Under the pieces are notes generated by a model, which saw only the letters and a list, made by a program, of their open reading frames with translations, made no database searches and had not been told where the DNA came from. This document shows, piece by piece, positions 17,092 to 26,583 of a stretch of DNA of 64,000 nucleotides (positions are counted from its first letter, which is position 1; each line of letters begins with the position of its first letter). The DNA is from Sporosarcina sp. JAI121. GTDB lineage: Bacteria; Bacillota; Bacilli; Bacillales_A; Planococcaceae. The stretch spans positions 124,001 through 188,000 of the forward strand of contig NZ_JACCCL010000003.1 of assembly GCF_013408665.1 (NCBI RefSeq). Direction: 5' to 3'. The position numbers were made by a program, and so were the translations under genes.

Positions 17092-18313
17092 TATAAGGAA
17101 ATTGCTAACTGAAATGCACGAAAAAAATCCGGATCCAATCTGTACTTATATTTATGATTTAGCAGGAATCCAAAAACATGTAAAAAATATGTTGAAAACA
17201 ATGCCTAAGCAAACTAACTTATTTTATGCGATTAAAGCAAATCCAGATAAGAAAATTATTCAGGCACTATTACCGCTAGTGAAAGGGTTTGAAATTGCAT
17301 CGATAGGCGAGTTGAAAATAGTAAGAGAAGTTTCCAAAAGTGTACCTATTTTGTTCGGAGGACCATGTAAGAAAGATTATGAGCTTGAAATGGCTATCAA
17401 GGAAAATGTCTCGTATATTCATGTGGAAAGTCTTTTAGAACTTCGCAAATTGATCAGTTTAACGAAAAAAAGCGATAAGCACATACAAGTTTTATTACGA
17501 ATTAATTTAAGAACAGACACATTACCTAAAACCAAGATTTTAATGGGAGGTCGCCCAAGTCAATTTGGAATAGATGAACAACTAATTGAAGAGGCTATCT
17601 CTATTTTGAGAGATGAAGAAAATACGCATGTACATTTAAGCGGTTTTCACTTCCATTCTTTATCTAATAACATGCAAGCAGAGTTACATGTTGAAATGGT
17701 TACTTATTATATTCGAAAAGTAGAACAATGGAAGGAGATTTATGGGTTAGATATTAAAGTCATTAATGCTGGGGGTGGTTTTGGCGTCTCTTATGACGAT
17801 TCACCGGGATTTGACTGGCCTCTTTTTACGTCCCTTTTAGCACAAAGTCAAGAAGTGTCAAACTTAAGTGATACACAATTATTCTTTGAACCAGGAAGAT
17901 TTATAGTTGCTGACTATGGCTATTATGTTGCAGAAGTAGTGGATATAAAAATGTCAGTTGGCCACTGCTATGCGTTAGTAAGAGGCGGTACACATCATAA
18001 TAGACTACCTGCTTCTTGGGGGCATAATCATCCGTTTGCCGTTGAACACCTGGCAAGGTGGAATTATCCTTTTCAAAGACCTGAACTAAACAATTCGAAC
18101 GTAACGATAGTTGGTGAGTTATGCACGCCAAAGGATCAACTTTATAAAGATGCAAAAGTGGAAGTTTTACGTGTTGGAGATGCCATTATTTTTGAGAAAT
18201 CAGGTGCATATTGTTGGACAATATCTCATCATGACTTCTTAGGTCATCCACATCCTGCGTTTTACTACATAACGGAAGGGGATCATTATGAATCAAACAA
18301 TAACACAGACTAA
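17081..18313 (+). CDS. SbnH-like PLP-dependent decarboxylase
   Basis: 410 residues, fold type III (alanine racemase/ornithine-DAP decarboxylase). Lys in LFYAIKANPDKK (about residue 50) should bind PLP; GGGFGVSY (about 230) binds the phosphate; EPGRFIVADYG and the C-terminal GAYCWTISHHDFLGHPHP complete the active site at the dimer interface. In staphyloferrin B assembly SbnH decarboxylates the citryl-diamino acid intermediate. Here the substrate could be citryl-diaminobutyrate or free diaminobutyrate. It overlaps the previous gene by 11 nt with GGAGG at 17071-17075. Confidence 0.87.
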   Translation: MNRNIRKLLTEMHEKNPDPICTYIYDLAGIQKHVKNMLKTMPKQTNLFYAIKANPDKKIIQALLPLVKGFEIASIGELKIVREVSKSVPILFGGPCKKDYELEMAIKENVSYIHVESLLELRKLISLTKKSDKHIQVLLRINLRTDTLPKTKILMGGRPSQFGIDEQLIEEAISILRDEENTHVHLSGFHFHSLSNNMQAELHVEMVTYYIRKVEQWKEIYGLDIKVINAGGGFGVSYDDSPGFDWPLFTSLLAQSQEVSNLSDTQLFFEPGRFIVADYGYYVAEVVDIKMSVGHCYALVRGGTHHNRLPASWGHNHPFAVEHLARWNYPFQRPELNNSNVTIVGELCTPKDQLYKDAKVEVLRVGDAIIFEKSGAYCWTISHHDFLGHPHPAFYYITEGDHYESNNNTD

Positions 18314-20108
18314 ACGAGCTACTGCTGAACAATTAATAATGAAAGATTTAATGAATGCATTTATTGCAGAACAATTTTTTACTATTGATGAACATACATC
18401 GAAAAGTTTCACGACAGCACCAAGTGCAATTCAAAATCTTTATCTCGAATTTCAACAGCCTTTGATTTATGTAGATGAATTTTGTTTTCTCATAGAAGAA
18501 GGGCATCGTCAGGGATATCAATGGGTTGCTGATTCTTCTATTTACAGGAAGGAAAATGAGGATTGGGTGGAAATTAGTTCGCCTATGATGCTCTGTCAAT
18601 TTGTTTTACGCCATACGCTATCCAAAGAAGCGTATGCACATCCAGGTGTAGCAGACTTCTTAGAAGGAGTAACGATATCTATTCAGCAATTACATTACAG
18701 TCTGGAACTTATTGAAAATCACGAATCTATTACGCCTAAGACACCTTACGATTGGTATGTTAAAGGAGAGATGATTGCATCTCTACGCGATCGACCATTT
18801 CATCCTATATCCAAAGCGAAAATAGGTTTTAATCAACAAGATTATCAAAACTATATGGCTGAGTTTGGCAAGCCTGTAACCTTGTTTTGGTCGGCTATAC
18901 GTAACGATTCAATCATGCGAGGGTGCCAAGAGAATGGCATTGATAGCCTGGAAGCGTTAAACGATGAGCAAAAAGCAATCATCGAAAAAGAGCTGATACT
19001 AAGAGGAATATCGAAAGAAACATATACAATAATACCTGTTCATCCGTGGCAATTAAAAAATATTATTTTACCGAATTTCAAAAAAGAATTAGATGACAAA
19101 ACGATAGTTATTCTAGATTCAGAAGTGGGTGATTTTTTAGCAACGTCTTCAGTACGTTCATTAGTATCAACTGAAGAATCAACGAAAATGTTGAAGTTAC
19201 CAATTAGTGTTACATCTTTAGGTGCAGCTAGATATTTGCCAGTTGTAAAATTATTAAACGGGTTAGTCGGAGAGCAATTGTTTCGACAGGCAATAGCTTG
19301 CGATGAGACGCTTGCGGATAGAGTATTTTTATGTGAAGAAAAAAATTGGTGGGGCTATATGCCTCAAACAATGGGGCTTTTTGATGATCATCCTCGCCAT
19401 TTGGCCGCCCAAGTTAGAATTTATCCACAAGAAATTATGAAAAATAATTATAAAATCATACCTATGTCTTCTTTAGGAGTGTTGATGAATGGGAAACACT
19501 TTTTGACTGAAATCTTAGGAGAAACTATAACACATCAAGATGTTCTCAACTTTTATACGGATGTAACAAAAACATTCTATGATATTATCATGAGGTTATT
19601 TAAAGTCGGAATAGTCCCTGAAATACATGGTCAAAATTGTTGTCTAGTACTGAAATATAACAAAATAGTAGGGTTGTTATTTAGAGATCATGATTCAGTG
19701 CGTCTATATCAACCGTATTTAGATAAACATCAAATCAAAGATCCTAACTACCATATTAGGCCTGGTTTTTCGAATAGTTTATACAATGAAACGATTGAAA
19801 AATTAATATACTATGTTCAATCTCTTGGAACTCAAGTGAATTTGGCCGCAATAATCGAATCGTTATCGCAGAAGTATGATATTCCGGAAAAAGTATTTTG
19901 GCAGATAACAGAAAAAGCGTTTAGAGAATCGTTAGAGAAAATTGATATTCCTGAAGCGGATAGAGAAGTACTGCACTATGAGCTATTTGAAAGTAAAGAG
20001 TGGCCTGTGAAGTTAATCATTCGGCCATTACTAGAATCTGATGGTGTACCAGGGGCAATGCCATCCGGAAAGGGTGTCGGGCACAATCCATTTTTCAAGA
20101 ATCGATAG
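18288..20108 (+). CDS. IucA/IucC-family NIS siderophore synthetase 3 (SbnC-like)
   Basis: 606 residues; ATG 18288 lies 26 nt inside the previous gene with AAGGGG upstream. Motifs: DRPFHPISKAKIGF (about residue 165), IIPVHPWQLKN (about 246), SSVRSLVS, KLPISVTSLGAARYLP (about 303) and EIHGQNCCLVL (about 445). The C-terminus ends with GAMPSGKGVGHNPFFKNR. By elimination it is the SbnC counterpart, the enzyme that attaches the last carboxylate (2-oxoglutarate in staphyloferrin B). It is moved to the 3' end compared with the sbn order. Confidence 0.87.
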   Translation: MNQTITQTKRATAEQLIMKDLMNAFIAEQFFTIDEHTSKSFTTAPSAIQNLYLEFQQPLIYVDEFCFLIEEGHRQGYQWVADSSIYRKENEDWVEISSPMMLCQFVLRHTLSKEAYAHPGVADFLEGVTISIQQLHYSLELIENHESITPKTPYDWYVKGEMIASLRDRPFHPISKAKIGFNQQDYQNYMAEFGKPVTLFWSAIRNDSIMRGCQENGIDSLEALNDEQKAIIEKELILRGISKETYTIIPVHPWQLKNIILPNFKKELDDKTIVILDSEVGDFLATSSVRSLVSTEESTKMLKLPISVTSLGAARYLPVVKLLNGLVGEQLFRQAIACDETLADRVFLCEEKNWWGYMPQTMGLFDDHPRHLAAQVRIYPQEIMKNNYKIIPMSSLGVLMNGKHFLTEILGETITHQDVLNFYTDVTKTFYDIIMRLFKVGIVPEIHGQNCCLVLKYNKIVGLLFRDHDSVRLYQPYLDKHQIKDPNYHIRPGFSNSLYNETIEKLIYYVQSLGTQVNLAAIIESLSQKYDIPEKVFWQITEKAFRESLEKIDIPEADREVLHYELFESKEWPVKLIIRPLLESDGVPGAMPSGKGVGHNPFFKNR

Positions 20109-20120
20109 GAGGAAATCTAT

Positions 20121-20738
20121 ATGTTAACTGTTAACGACCGGAGAGAAAAATACTCGACCGATGAAATAGAGGAGTTTAAAATGCTTAGCACTTCTACGAT
20201 AGGTCATTTTACCGATTTTGGCTTTCTAACAAATTATAAATGTACAATACCTGAATTCAAAGTGTTTGGGAAAGTACTAACGGTTAAATTATCTAGTGGA
20301 GATGGTTACCCCTTAACTGTGGCGCTTCAAAAAGCTAACGAAGGTGATATTTTGGTTATTGATACATCAGGAAATAAAACACATGCTTGTTGGGGAGAAT
20401 TTAGGGCTAGAAAAGCAGAGGAAATCGGACTGGCTGCCGTTATAGTTGGTGGGGCGGTAACTGATTTTGACTATTTGAGAACGAGTCGTGTACCAGTATT
20501 TTATGAGTCAGTTTCTCCAAAAACGACAAGGGTTTTAAAGTTGGAGGGAGAAGTAAACACAGCAATAAGTGTAGGTGATGTCGTTTTTGAATCGGGCGAT
20601 TATGTCATTGGCGATCAAGATGGAATATATAAATTTAATCATTCAAACTATAAAACATTATTAGAAGTAGCAATAGAGAAAGAAAACAACGAAAAAATTA
20701 GAAGATTGGAAAACTATCATTTACATATTGAAAATTAA
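20121..20738 (+). CDS. RraA-like protein at the end of the siderophore operon
   Basis: 205 residues, RraA/HMG-aldolase/oxaloacetate decarboxylase fold: ANEGDILVIDTSGNKTHACWGE, then ARKAEEIGLAAVIVGGAVTDFDYLRTSRVPVF. In active aldolases the motif reads DGxxRD; here it is GGAVTD, keeping the Asp but losing the substrate-binding Arg (Thr instead). AGGAGG precedes ATG 20121, 12 nt after the last synthetase, so it belongs to the operon. A link to oxaloacetate/2-keto acid supply for the siderophore is possible but not shown. Confidence 0.7.
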   Translation: MLTVNDRREKYSTDEIEEFKMLSTSTIGHFTDFGFLTNYKCTIPEFKVFGKVLTVKLSSGDGYPLTVALQKANEGDILVIDTSGNKTHACWGEFRARKAEEIGLAAVIVGGAVTDFDYLRTSRVPVFYESVSPKTTRVLKLEGEVNTAISVGDVVFESGDYVIGDQDGIYKFNHSNYKTLLEVAIEKENNEKIRRLENYHLHIEN

Positions 20739-20753
20739 TGGTAGTATATGAAT

Positions 20754-20772
20754 GATAATGAGAATCGTTATC
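20754..20772. promoter_or_regulatory. Fur box of the uptake operon
   Basis: GATAATGAGAATCGTTATC matches the 19-bp Fur consensus GATAATGATAATCATTATC with two mismatches and lies 27 bp before ATG 20799. Confidence 0.88.
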
Positions 20773-20798
20773 AACGATGATGAAAAGGAGTGTATGGA

Positions 20799-21779
20799 AT
20801 GTTTTGTAATAAAAAGTTACGATCTCTACTGTTTTTCGTTATGACACTAATGTTACTTGTAGCGGGCTGTAGCAAAGAGGCGACGACAGATAAGAAGGTG
20901 GAGAAGGAAGAACCTTCATCTCAAGAGGAACGCATTGTTAAGCATGCTGCTGGAGAAACAGCGATAAAAGGGTCACCTATTAGAATTGTTACCTTATATC
21001 AAGGAGCTAATGACACTGCCGTGGCGCTTGGTGTGACGCCTGTTGGCATCGTGGAATCATGGGACCAACAACCGATTTATGACTATTTAAGACCTGATTT
21101 AGAAGGTGCAACAATTGTAGGTCAAGAGTTACAACCTAATTTGGAAGAGATTTCGAAATTAAAACCTGATTTAATTATTGCATCGATCTATCGACATGAG
21201 AAAATTTATCCTCAACTATCTAAAATTGCTCCAACTGTTATGGATGATACAGTTTATGAATGGAAAGATACGTTGAATTTAATGGCGGATGCATTACATA
21301 AACAAGATAAAGCAGCAGAACTATTAGTTGAGTGGGATGGCCGCGTAGAGGATTTTAAATCAAAAATGGGTGACGGATTGCCGGCTAAAGCGGCTATTAC
21401 TAACTTCCGATCGGATCATATGCGTGTTTACTACAATAGTTATGCCGGATCAATTTTGAAAGAATTAGGGTTTACAGGACTTGATCGTCCGGCGGGTACG
21501 AAGGGGGAAGATTGGGGAGAAAAAATCACTTCTAAGGAACGGATTCCCGATTTGGATGCCGATATAATCTTTAACTTCAATGCCTCTAAAGATTCTGACC
21601 TTGTGGAGAAAAACTACGAAGAGTGGACAAATCATCCGCTTTGGCAGGAGCTCGATGTTGTGAAAAATAAACAGGTTTTTCAGGTGAATGAAATATACTG
21701 GAGTGCAGGTGCAGGTTATAAATCTGCGAATCTAATGCTAGATAGTTTATATGAGATTTACGGATTGAACGATAAATGA
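20799..21779 (+). CDS. Iron-siderophore ABC transporter binding lipoprotein
   Basis: 326 residues from ATG 20799 (AAAAGGAG 8 nt upstream). Signal peptide with lipobox LLVAGC (Cys about residue 26), then an acidic linker and a periplasmic-binding-protein class III fold: RIVTLYQGANDTAVALGVTPVGIVES and LEEISKLKPDLIIAS. It should be lipid-anchored outside the membrane and deliver the ferric siderophore to the two permeases downstream. The GANDT phrase resembles staphylococcal/Bacillus ferric-citrate-type and staphyloferrin receptors. Confidence 0.88.
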   Translation: MFCNKKLRSLLFFVMTLMLLVAGCSKEATTDKKVEKEEPSSQEERIVKHAAGETAIKGSPIRIVTLYQGANDTAVALGVTPVGIVESWDQQPIYDYLRPDLEGATIVGQELQPNLEEISKLKPDLIIASIYRHEKIYPQLSKIAPTVMDDTVYEWKDTLNLMADALHKQDKAAELLVEWDGRVEDFKSKMGDGLPAKAAITNFRSDHMRVYYNSYAGSILKELGFTGLDRPAGTKGEDWGEKITSKERIPDLDADIIFNFNASKDSDLVEKNYEEWTNHPLWQELDVVKNKQVFQVNEIYWSAGAGYKSANLMLDSLYEIYGLNDK

Positions 21780-21790
21780 TAGTAGTATGA

Positions 21791-21848
21791 CAATAATGAA
21801 CCTGCTAAGAATTGGACAATCCATGTTCATCATTGAAGCAGGTTTTCT
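21791..21848 (+). terminator. Hairpin between binding protein and permease genes
   Basis: CAATAATGAAC (21791-21801) pairs with GTTCATCATTG (21825-21835), one mismatch, and alternatively AACCTGCT (21799-21806) pairs with AGCAGGTT (21837-21844) followed by TTCTT. It may be a partial terminator that gives more binding protein than permease transcript. Confidence 0.55.
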
Positions 21849-21887
21849 TCAATGGTAGATGAAAATTAAAAAGTGAATGGTGATTGA

Positions 21888-22904
21888 ATGGTGCAACACG
21901 TAATGCAAAATAAAGGGAAGATGTTCGGCCTAGTTTTTTTACTGATTTTATTAGCCGTTTGTATGCTATCGAGTTTGATGTTCGGTATTACACATTATTC
22001 ACTTGCTGATATTTATAGCATGGTAACGTCGTTTAATGGACAAGATGTAACGCATATCATTATTTGGAATGAACGCTTCCCACGGATGGTGATTGCAGTC
22101 GTTACCGGGGCATCACTGGCGGTTGCAGGTGTTATAAGTCAGTTGTTGACGCGCAATCCGTTAGGCTCTCCTAGTGTGCTAGGGGTTAATGCAGGTTCGA
22201 TTTTCTTTATTGTTGTTTTTATTGTTTTATTTAAAGTATCGGATTTACACATTATTGTTTACTTCGCTTTTTTAGGAGCGTTGGTGGCGGCTATTATAGT
22301 CTTTCTGCTAGGTTCTTTAAGTAAAACAGGGACTACTTCAGTAAAGATTATTTTAGCTGGCATTGCTGTTAATGCAATGTTTGTCTCATTTACGCAAATC
22401 ATTTTGTTAATGAATCAAAAAGGAATGAGTGACGTTCTGTTTTGGATGGCAGGAACGATTAGCGGACGGACGTTAGACATGATTTTAGCTGTTTTGCCAT
22501 TCTTACTTATATCACTCATTGCAACGTGTTTTTTAGGGAAATCTATGAACATTTATGCATCTGGTGAAAGTATTGCCAAAGGGTTAGGACAGAACGTGAT
22601 GGTAATGAAACTGGGGTTGCTCTTTTTAATGGTTATGCTTGCGGGTGGTTCATTGGCGGTAATTGGGAACGTTGCATTTGTCGGTTTGATTATTCCACAT
22701 GTAGCTAAATCACTTGTGGGTCATAGTTATGCATGGTCGACGCCTTATTCTATGTTATTGGGAAGTATCTTTTTACTGGTTGCGGATATTAGTACGCGGT
22801 TGATTAATCCTCCAGCGGAAATTCCTTTAGGTGTTATTACTGCATTTATCGGTGCGCCGTTCTTTATATATATCGCATTTAAAGGAGGACGCGCGCGTGG
22901 CTAA
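21888..22904 (+). CDS. FecCD-family siderophore permease 1
   Basis: 338 residues with about nine to ten membrane segments. RFPRMVIAVVTGASLAVAGVISQLLTRNPLGSPSVLGVNAG is the classic BtuC/FecCD signature near TM2-TM3, and the C-terminal PAEIPLGVITAFIGAPFFIYI is also conserved. Works as a heterodimer with the next gene, driven by the ATPase at 24698. Confidence 0.92.
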   Translation: MVQHVMQNKGKMFGLVFLLILLAVCMLSSLMFGITHYSLADIYSMVTSFNGQDVTHIIIWNERFPRMVIAVVTGASLAVAGVISQLLTRNPLGSPSVLGVNAGSIFFIVVFIVLFKVSDLHIIVYFAFLGALVAAIIVFLLGSLSKTGTTSVKIILAGIAVNAMFVSFTQIILLMNQKGMSDVLFWMAGTISGRTLDMILAVLPFLLISLIATCFLGKSMNIYASGESIAKGLGQNVMVMKLGLLFLMVMLAGGSLAVIGNVAFVGLIIPHVAKSLVGHSYAWSTPYSMLLGSIFLLVADISTRLINPPAEIPLGVITAFIGAPFFIYIAFKGGRARG

Positions 22905-23940
22905 TCGATGGATAGTTCGATCGAAAAATGAAAAAATATCATTTTTTTTAATAAAGAAAGATATTTATAAAACGGTAGCGGTATTGGGTAGTTTATTGCT
23001 AGTTGTTTTGTTAGGGCTGATGGTTGGTATCGACATTATACCGCTTCATGAAGTGATAAATTACACATTTAATGTAGCGCCGATCGAGAATGAATTTGCG
23101 CTAGGTGAATTAAGGATGCCGCGTGTTTTGTCGGGGATGATTGTCGGTGCATCGCTCGCTATATCTGGATTACTTGTACAAGGGATTATTCGAAATCCGC
23201 TTGCTTCACCGGATGTCATTGGTGTCACAGGCGGTGCTTCTGTAAGTGCAGTCTTATTTTTAACTTACTTTAGTGATTCACTAGGTATTCAATGGATGCC
23301 GATTTTCGCTATCATAGGTGCAATTATTACGTTCTTCATTATTTATCTCTTTTCTTTGCATCCATCGATTACTGCAAATCGAATCGTGTTGATTGGAATC
23401 GGTTTAGCTGCGCTTGCAAATGCCATCGTTATGTATATTCTAGTGACGTCGGCTTCATTTTCATCTGAACAAGCATATTTATGGCTGACAGGGAGCTTAT
23501 ATGGCGTCAATTGGTTGCAAACATTATCCATTCTCGTGTCGTTTGTTATCCTGTTTATATTTATTATCTGGCTGAGGCGAACGTTTGAACTGTACAGTTA
23601 TGGCGATGCAGTTGCCGAGCAGTTAGGTTTAAATTTGAAACGGTTTAGAATATCATTTTTGTTCCTTAGTGCACTGCTTTGTGGATTAGCAGTTTCAGTA
23701 GCTGGAGGCATTGGCTTTATCGGCTTACTTTCACCCCATATCTCAAGAAGAATTGTGCGTCATCATACGTCACTGCTCTTCATTACGACAGCTGGCGTTG
23801 GTGCTATATTAGTCGTACTTGCAGATTGGATAGCACGGATAGCCTTCCAACCGTTGGATATTCCAGTAGGTGTCTTTACGTCAGGTATCGGTGCACCGTT
23901 CTTCATTTATTTACTAATTAAAAAAAGACATTCATTTTAA
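22897..23940 (+). CDS. FecCD-family siderophore permease 2
   Basis: 347 residues from GTG 22897 with GGAGG 22884-22888; it overlaps permease 1 by 8 nt. RMPRVLSGMIVGASLAISGLLVQGIIRNPLASPDVIGVTGGAS and LDIPVGVFTSGIGAPFFIYLL are the family signatures. Second half of the membrane channel for ferric siderophore import. Confidence 0.92.
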   Translation: MANRWIVRSKNEKISFFLIKKDIYKTVAVLGSLLLVVLLGLMVGIDIIPLHEVINYTFNVAPIENEFALGELRMPRVLSGMIVGASLAISGLLVQGIIRNPLASPDVIGVTGGASVSAVLFLTYFSDSLGIQWMPIFAIIGAIITFFIIYLFSLHPSITANRIVLIGIGLAALANAIVMYILVTSASFSSEQAYLWLTGSLYGVNWLQTLSILVSFVILFIFIIWLRRTFELYSYGDAVAEQLGLNLKRFRISFLFLSALLCGLAVSVAGGIGFIGLLSPHISRRIVRHHTSLLFITTAGVGAILVVLADWIARIAFQPLDIPVGVFTSGIGAPFFIYLLIKKRHSF

Positions 23941-23951
23941 GGATGATGAAA

Positions 23952-24701
23952 ATGAGTACTATTGTTATGAACGAACTGAAAAATTTCGATATACATTTGG
24001 AACATGAGGGGCCAAGTGGTATTACGATAACGGAATTGCTAATTGAGGAAAAGTGTTTATCGTTTCTGCAAAAACAAATGATAGAGATAAAAGCGCCGAA
24101 CTTATCGGTCACGGCTTCAATGCTTTCGAAAAGGTATGCATATCTCGTCGTTTCTTCGACTTTATATAGTATGGTCGAATTCAACTGTGCCCTCCATTTG
24201 CCGGTAAAAGCATGCGCTTTAACTAAAGAACGTAAATTATGTATCCAAGCAAGTATGTGCAATTGGCAGGAAATAAAGAGCATGGACAGGGAACCATGGC
24301 GTGAAAACGTGCTAAGAGCCCTTTTTTCATCTCATATTACACCAGTTTTAGAGATATTGAAAAAAACGTCTCGCGTTCCGTCATCAATCTTATGGGAAAA
24401 TGTAGCCATTCGAATTAACTCGATTTACCGAAAAACATTAGCGAAAGAAGTAGACTTGGTTAAAATTGAACGGCTAAACAGCGACTTTAATTTCTTGAAA
24501 AATGCAAGTGGCGACTTGTTCAATTTGAGAGAAAATCCAATTAAAGAATATTTGAAAATTGGAGAGGAACATAAAGTAAACCCATGTAGGAAAACATGCT
24601 GCTTGTATTATAAATTAGAAGAAGATCGTGAAGGAATCGGTTATTGTGGCAATTGCCCTATCAGAAGTAAGAAGGAAAAAAGAGGGGAATTGTTGCAATG
24701 A
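23952..24701 (+). CDS. FhuF-like ferric-siderophore reductase
   Basis: 249 residues from ATG 23952 (AAGGA 8 nt upstream). The C-terminus has CRKTCCLYYKLEEDREGIGYCGNCP, the Cys-Cys-x10-Cys-x2-Cys pattern that binds the [2Fe-2S] cluster in FhuF. The protein should release iron in the cytosol by reducing ferric siderophore. It sits between the permeases and the ATPase and is co-transcribed with both. Confidence 0.85.
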   Translation: MSTIVMNELKNFDIHLEHEGPSGITITELLIEEKCLSFLQKQMIEIKAPNLSVTASMLSKRYAYLVVSSTLYSMVEFNCALHLPVKACALTKERKLCIQASMCNWQEIKSMDREPWRENVLRALFSSHITPVLEILKKTSRVPSSILWENVAIRINSIYRKTLAKEVDLVKIERLNSDFNFLKNASGDLFNLRENPIKEYLKIGEEHKVNPCRKTCCLYYKLEEDREGIGYCGNCPIRSKKEKRGELLQ

Positions 24702-25498
24702 GAGAGGCAAAGATAACTGTTAAAGATTTAACTTTAGCATATGGTGAAACAACAATAATTAACTCATTACATTTAGCAATCCCTAAAGGGAAAATCACTG
24801 TCTTCATTGGTCGAAACGGGTGTGGGAAATCGACTTTGTTACACGCTATTGCCCGTTTACTAAAACCACAAATAGGTAGCATTTTTCTTGATGACCAGGA
24901 TATTATGAAAATGAAATCAAAAGAAGTCGCTAAAAAGCTAGCTTTTTTGCCACAGTCACCTATCGCACCCGATGGCGTATCAGTGGAACAATTAGTAAAA
25001 CAAGGCCGCTATCCTTACCAACGTACATTCAGCCAGTGGACAAAGAAGGATGAACTAGCTGTTAGCCATGCTTTAACTGTAACAAACATGGGGGAATTAC
25101 AAAATAGACAGGTTCATGAATTATCTGGCGGACAGCGTCAAAGAGCTTGGATTGCCCATATTCTTGCCCAAGATGCGGATACCATTCTATTAGATGAACC
25201 AACAACATATTTGGACGTAAAGCACCAAATCGAAATCTTGGACCTGCTGTATGATGTAAATAGAGATGAGGGCAGGACAATCATCATTGTGTTGCACGAT
25301 ATTAATTTAGCTTGCCGTTATGCGGATCATCTTGTAGCGATAAAAGATCAAAAGGTTTTTATTCAAGGTGCTCCTGAAAAAGTGATAACGAGCGGAAACG
25401 TCGAAGCTATTTTTGGACTGAAATGTCGTGTCGATGTAGATTGGCAATTCGGTACGCCAATCTGTTTCGCGGAAGGAAAAGGGAGATTGTTAAAATAA
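24698..25498 (+). CDS. Siderophore ABC transporter ATPase (FecE/FhuC type)
   Basis: 266 residues. Walker A GRNGCGKST (about residue 37), Q-loop FLPQSP, signature LSGGQRQR, Walker B TILLDEPTTYLD, switch His VLHDINLACRYAD. ATG overlaps the previous stop by 4 nt. Energises import of the ferric siderophore through the FecCD pair; last gene of the uptake operon. Confidence 0.93.
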   Translation: MREAKITVKDLTLAYGETTIINSLHLAIPKGKITVFIGRNGCGKSTLLHAIARLLKPQIGSIFLDDQDIMKMKSKEVAKKLAFLPQSPIAPDGVSVEQLVKQGRYPYQRTFSQWTKKDELAVSHALTVTNMGELQNRQVHELSGGQRQRAWIAHILAQDADTILLDEPTTYLDVKHQIEILDLLYDVNRDEGRTIIIVLHDINLACRYADHLVAIKDQKVFIQGAPEKVITSGNVEAIFGLKCRVDVDWQFGTPICFAEGKGRLLK

Positions 25499-25706
25499 AT
25501 AATGTTGATGTGGATGGATGTAAATCGTTTCAATTGATCAAAAGTGTTTTGTCAGTAAATGTTGATATCACTGACACTAGTAGCAAAATAGACTTTTAAT
25601 TTATACAGTTGGGAATTAAAGGTTTAAATTACAGGATATGTGGTAATGATACTTGGAAGGCGATTTCATTTATTTATAGATGGGGTCGTCTTTTTATTGC
25701 CAAAAA

Positions 25707-26408
25707 TTATAACAACAGATGAAATAGAGTACTGACTAAATAACCGAAAAGAATGTAGCCACAGAAAGATTTGACCGGTACAACTTTTAGGTTATGCATG
25801 ATGAATTCGGTGATGCTTGTAGCTGCAATGAGTCCAATGGAAGTTCCCATTAGTACTCCTTGTGCTTTTGTAGACAGATTCATGTATTGTCCAATCCAAA
25901 TAAATAAACTAAAGAATACAGATAAGCCGAGGAAACAAAAAAATAACGTCCATGCTTTTTTTCCTTGCGAAACAAATGCAGTTGTAAGTGCAAAGCCTTC
26001 CGGAAGATGATGCAAAATGACTGAAGCTGTAATTGTGATTCCAACTATCGAATTCCCCATCAAGCTGCCGATGGCCATGCTTAGGGGAATCGTATGGATT
26101 AGTAAGGCAATCATTAGTAAGTATACGGATGAGTTTTGAGAGCTGGATGGATGGGTCATGCTGCGAAGCATTATGAAAAAGAGAACCCCGGCTAGTACGC
26201 CAATAAGGATTCCGAAAGGCTTGTACATCTTCAGCACGCTTGGAATGATATCGAGAGCCAATAATCCAACTAAAAATCCGCCGCATAGGAGTGATAATCC
26301 GGCGGTTGAATGTTGGAATAGCTTAGATACGAGCCAAGCGATTCCTCCTCCGATGCTTATACTGAAAAATAGAAGTCCGCCAAGTATCATTGCGCTCAAT
26401 TTCATCAT
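25707..26408 (-). CDS. ZIP-family divalent metal transporter
   Basis: About 233 residues from ATG 26408 (a GAGGCGGGG stretch precedes it; ATG 26420 is the longer option). Eight hydrophobic segments. HTIPLSMAIG in the middle and ILHHLPEGFALTTAF in TM5 are the paired metal-binding motifs of the ZupT/ZIP group, which imports zinc and other divalent ions. Single gene on the minus strand, convergent with the siderophore uptake operon. Confidence 0.85.
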   Translation of the reverse strand: MMKLSAMILGGLLFFSISIGGGIAWLVSKLFQHSTAGLSLLCGGFLVGLLALDIIPSVLKMYKPFGILIGVLAGVLFFIMLRSMTHPSSSQNSSVYLLMIALLIHTIPLSMAIGSLMGNSIVGITITASVILHHLPEGFALTTAFVSQGKKAWTLFFCFLGLSVFFSLFIWIGQYMNLSTKAQGVLMGTSIGLIAATSITEFIMHNLKVVPVKSFCGYILFGYLVSTLFHLLL

Positions 26409-26532
26409 TCCCCGCCTCATTCACATCATAAAACCTCTCTACAAACTATATGCAATTCGCTGGTTTGTATGAAAGTGCCATTGGTAAAAATGAAACCCGT
26501 AGTGGGCGCTTTACTTTCTGGAGGAACATCAA

Positions 26533-26578
26533 CAAAAAAAGCCAAGGTTGAGCACGCGGCCCAATCTTGGCTTTTCCT
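26533..26578 (-). terminator. Rho-independent terminator of the BCCT gene
   Basis: AAAAGCCAAGGTTG and CAATCTTGGCTTTT pair with one bulged/mismatched base. Read on the minus strand, a T-run follows (TTTTTTTG), just after the BCCT stop. Confidence 0.82.
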
Positions 26579-26583
26579 TGTAC

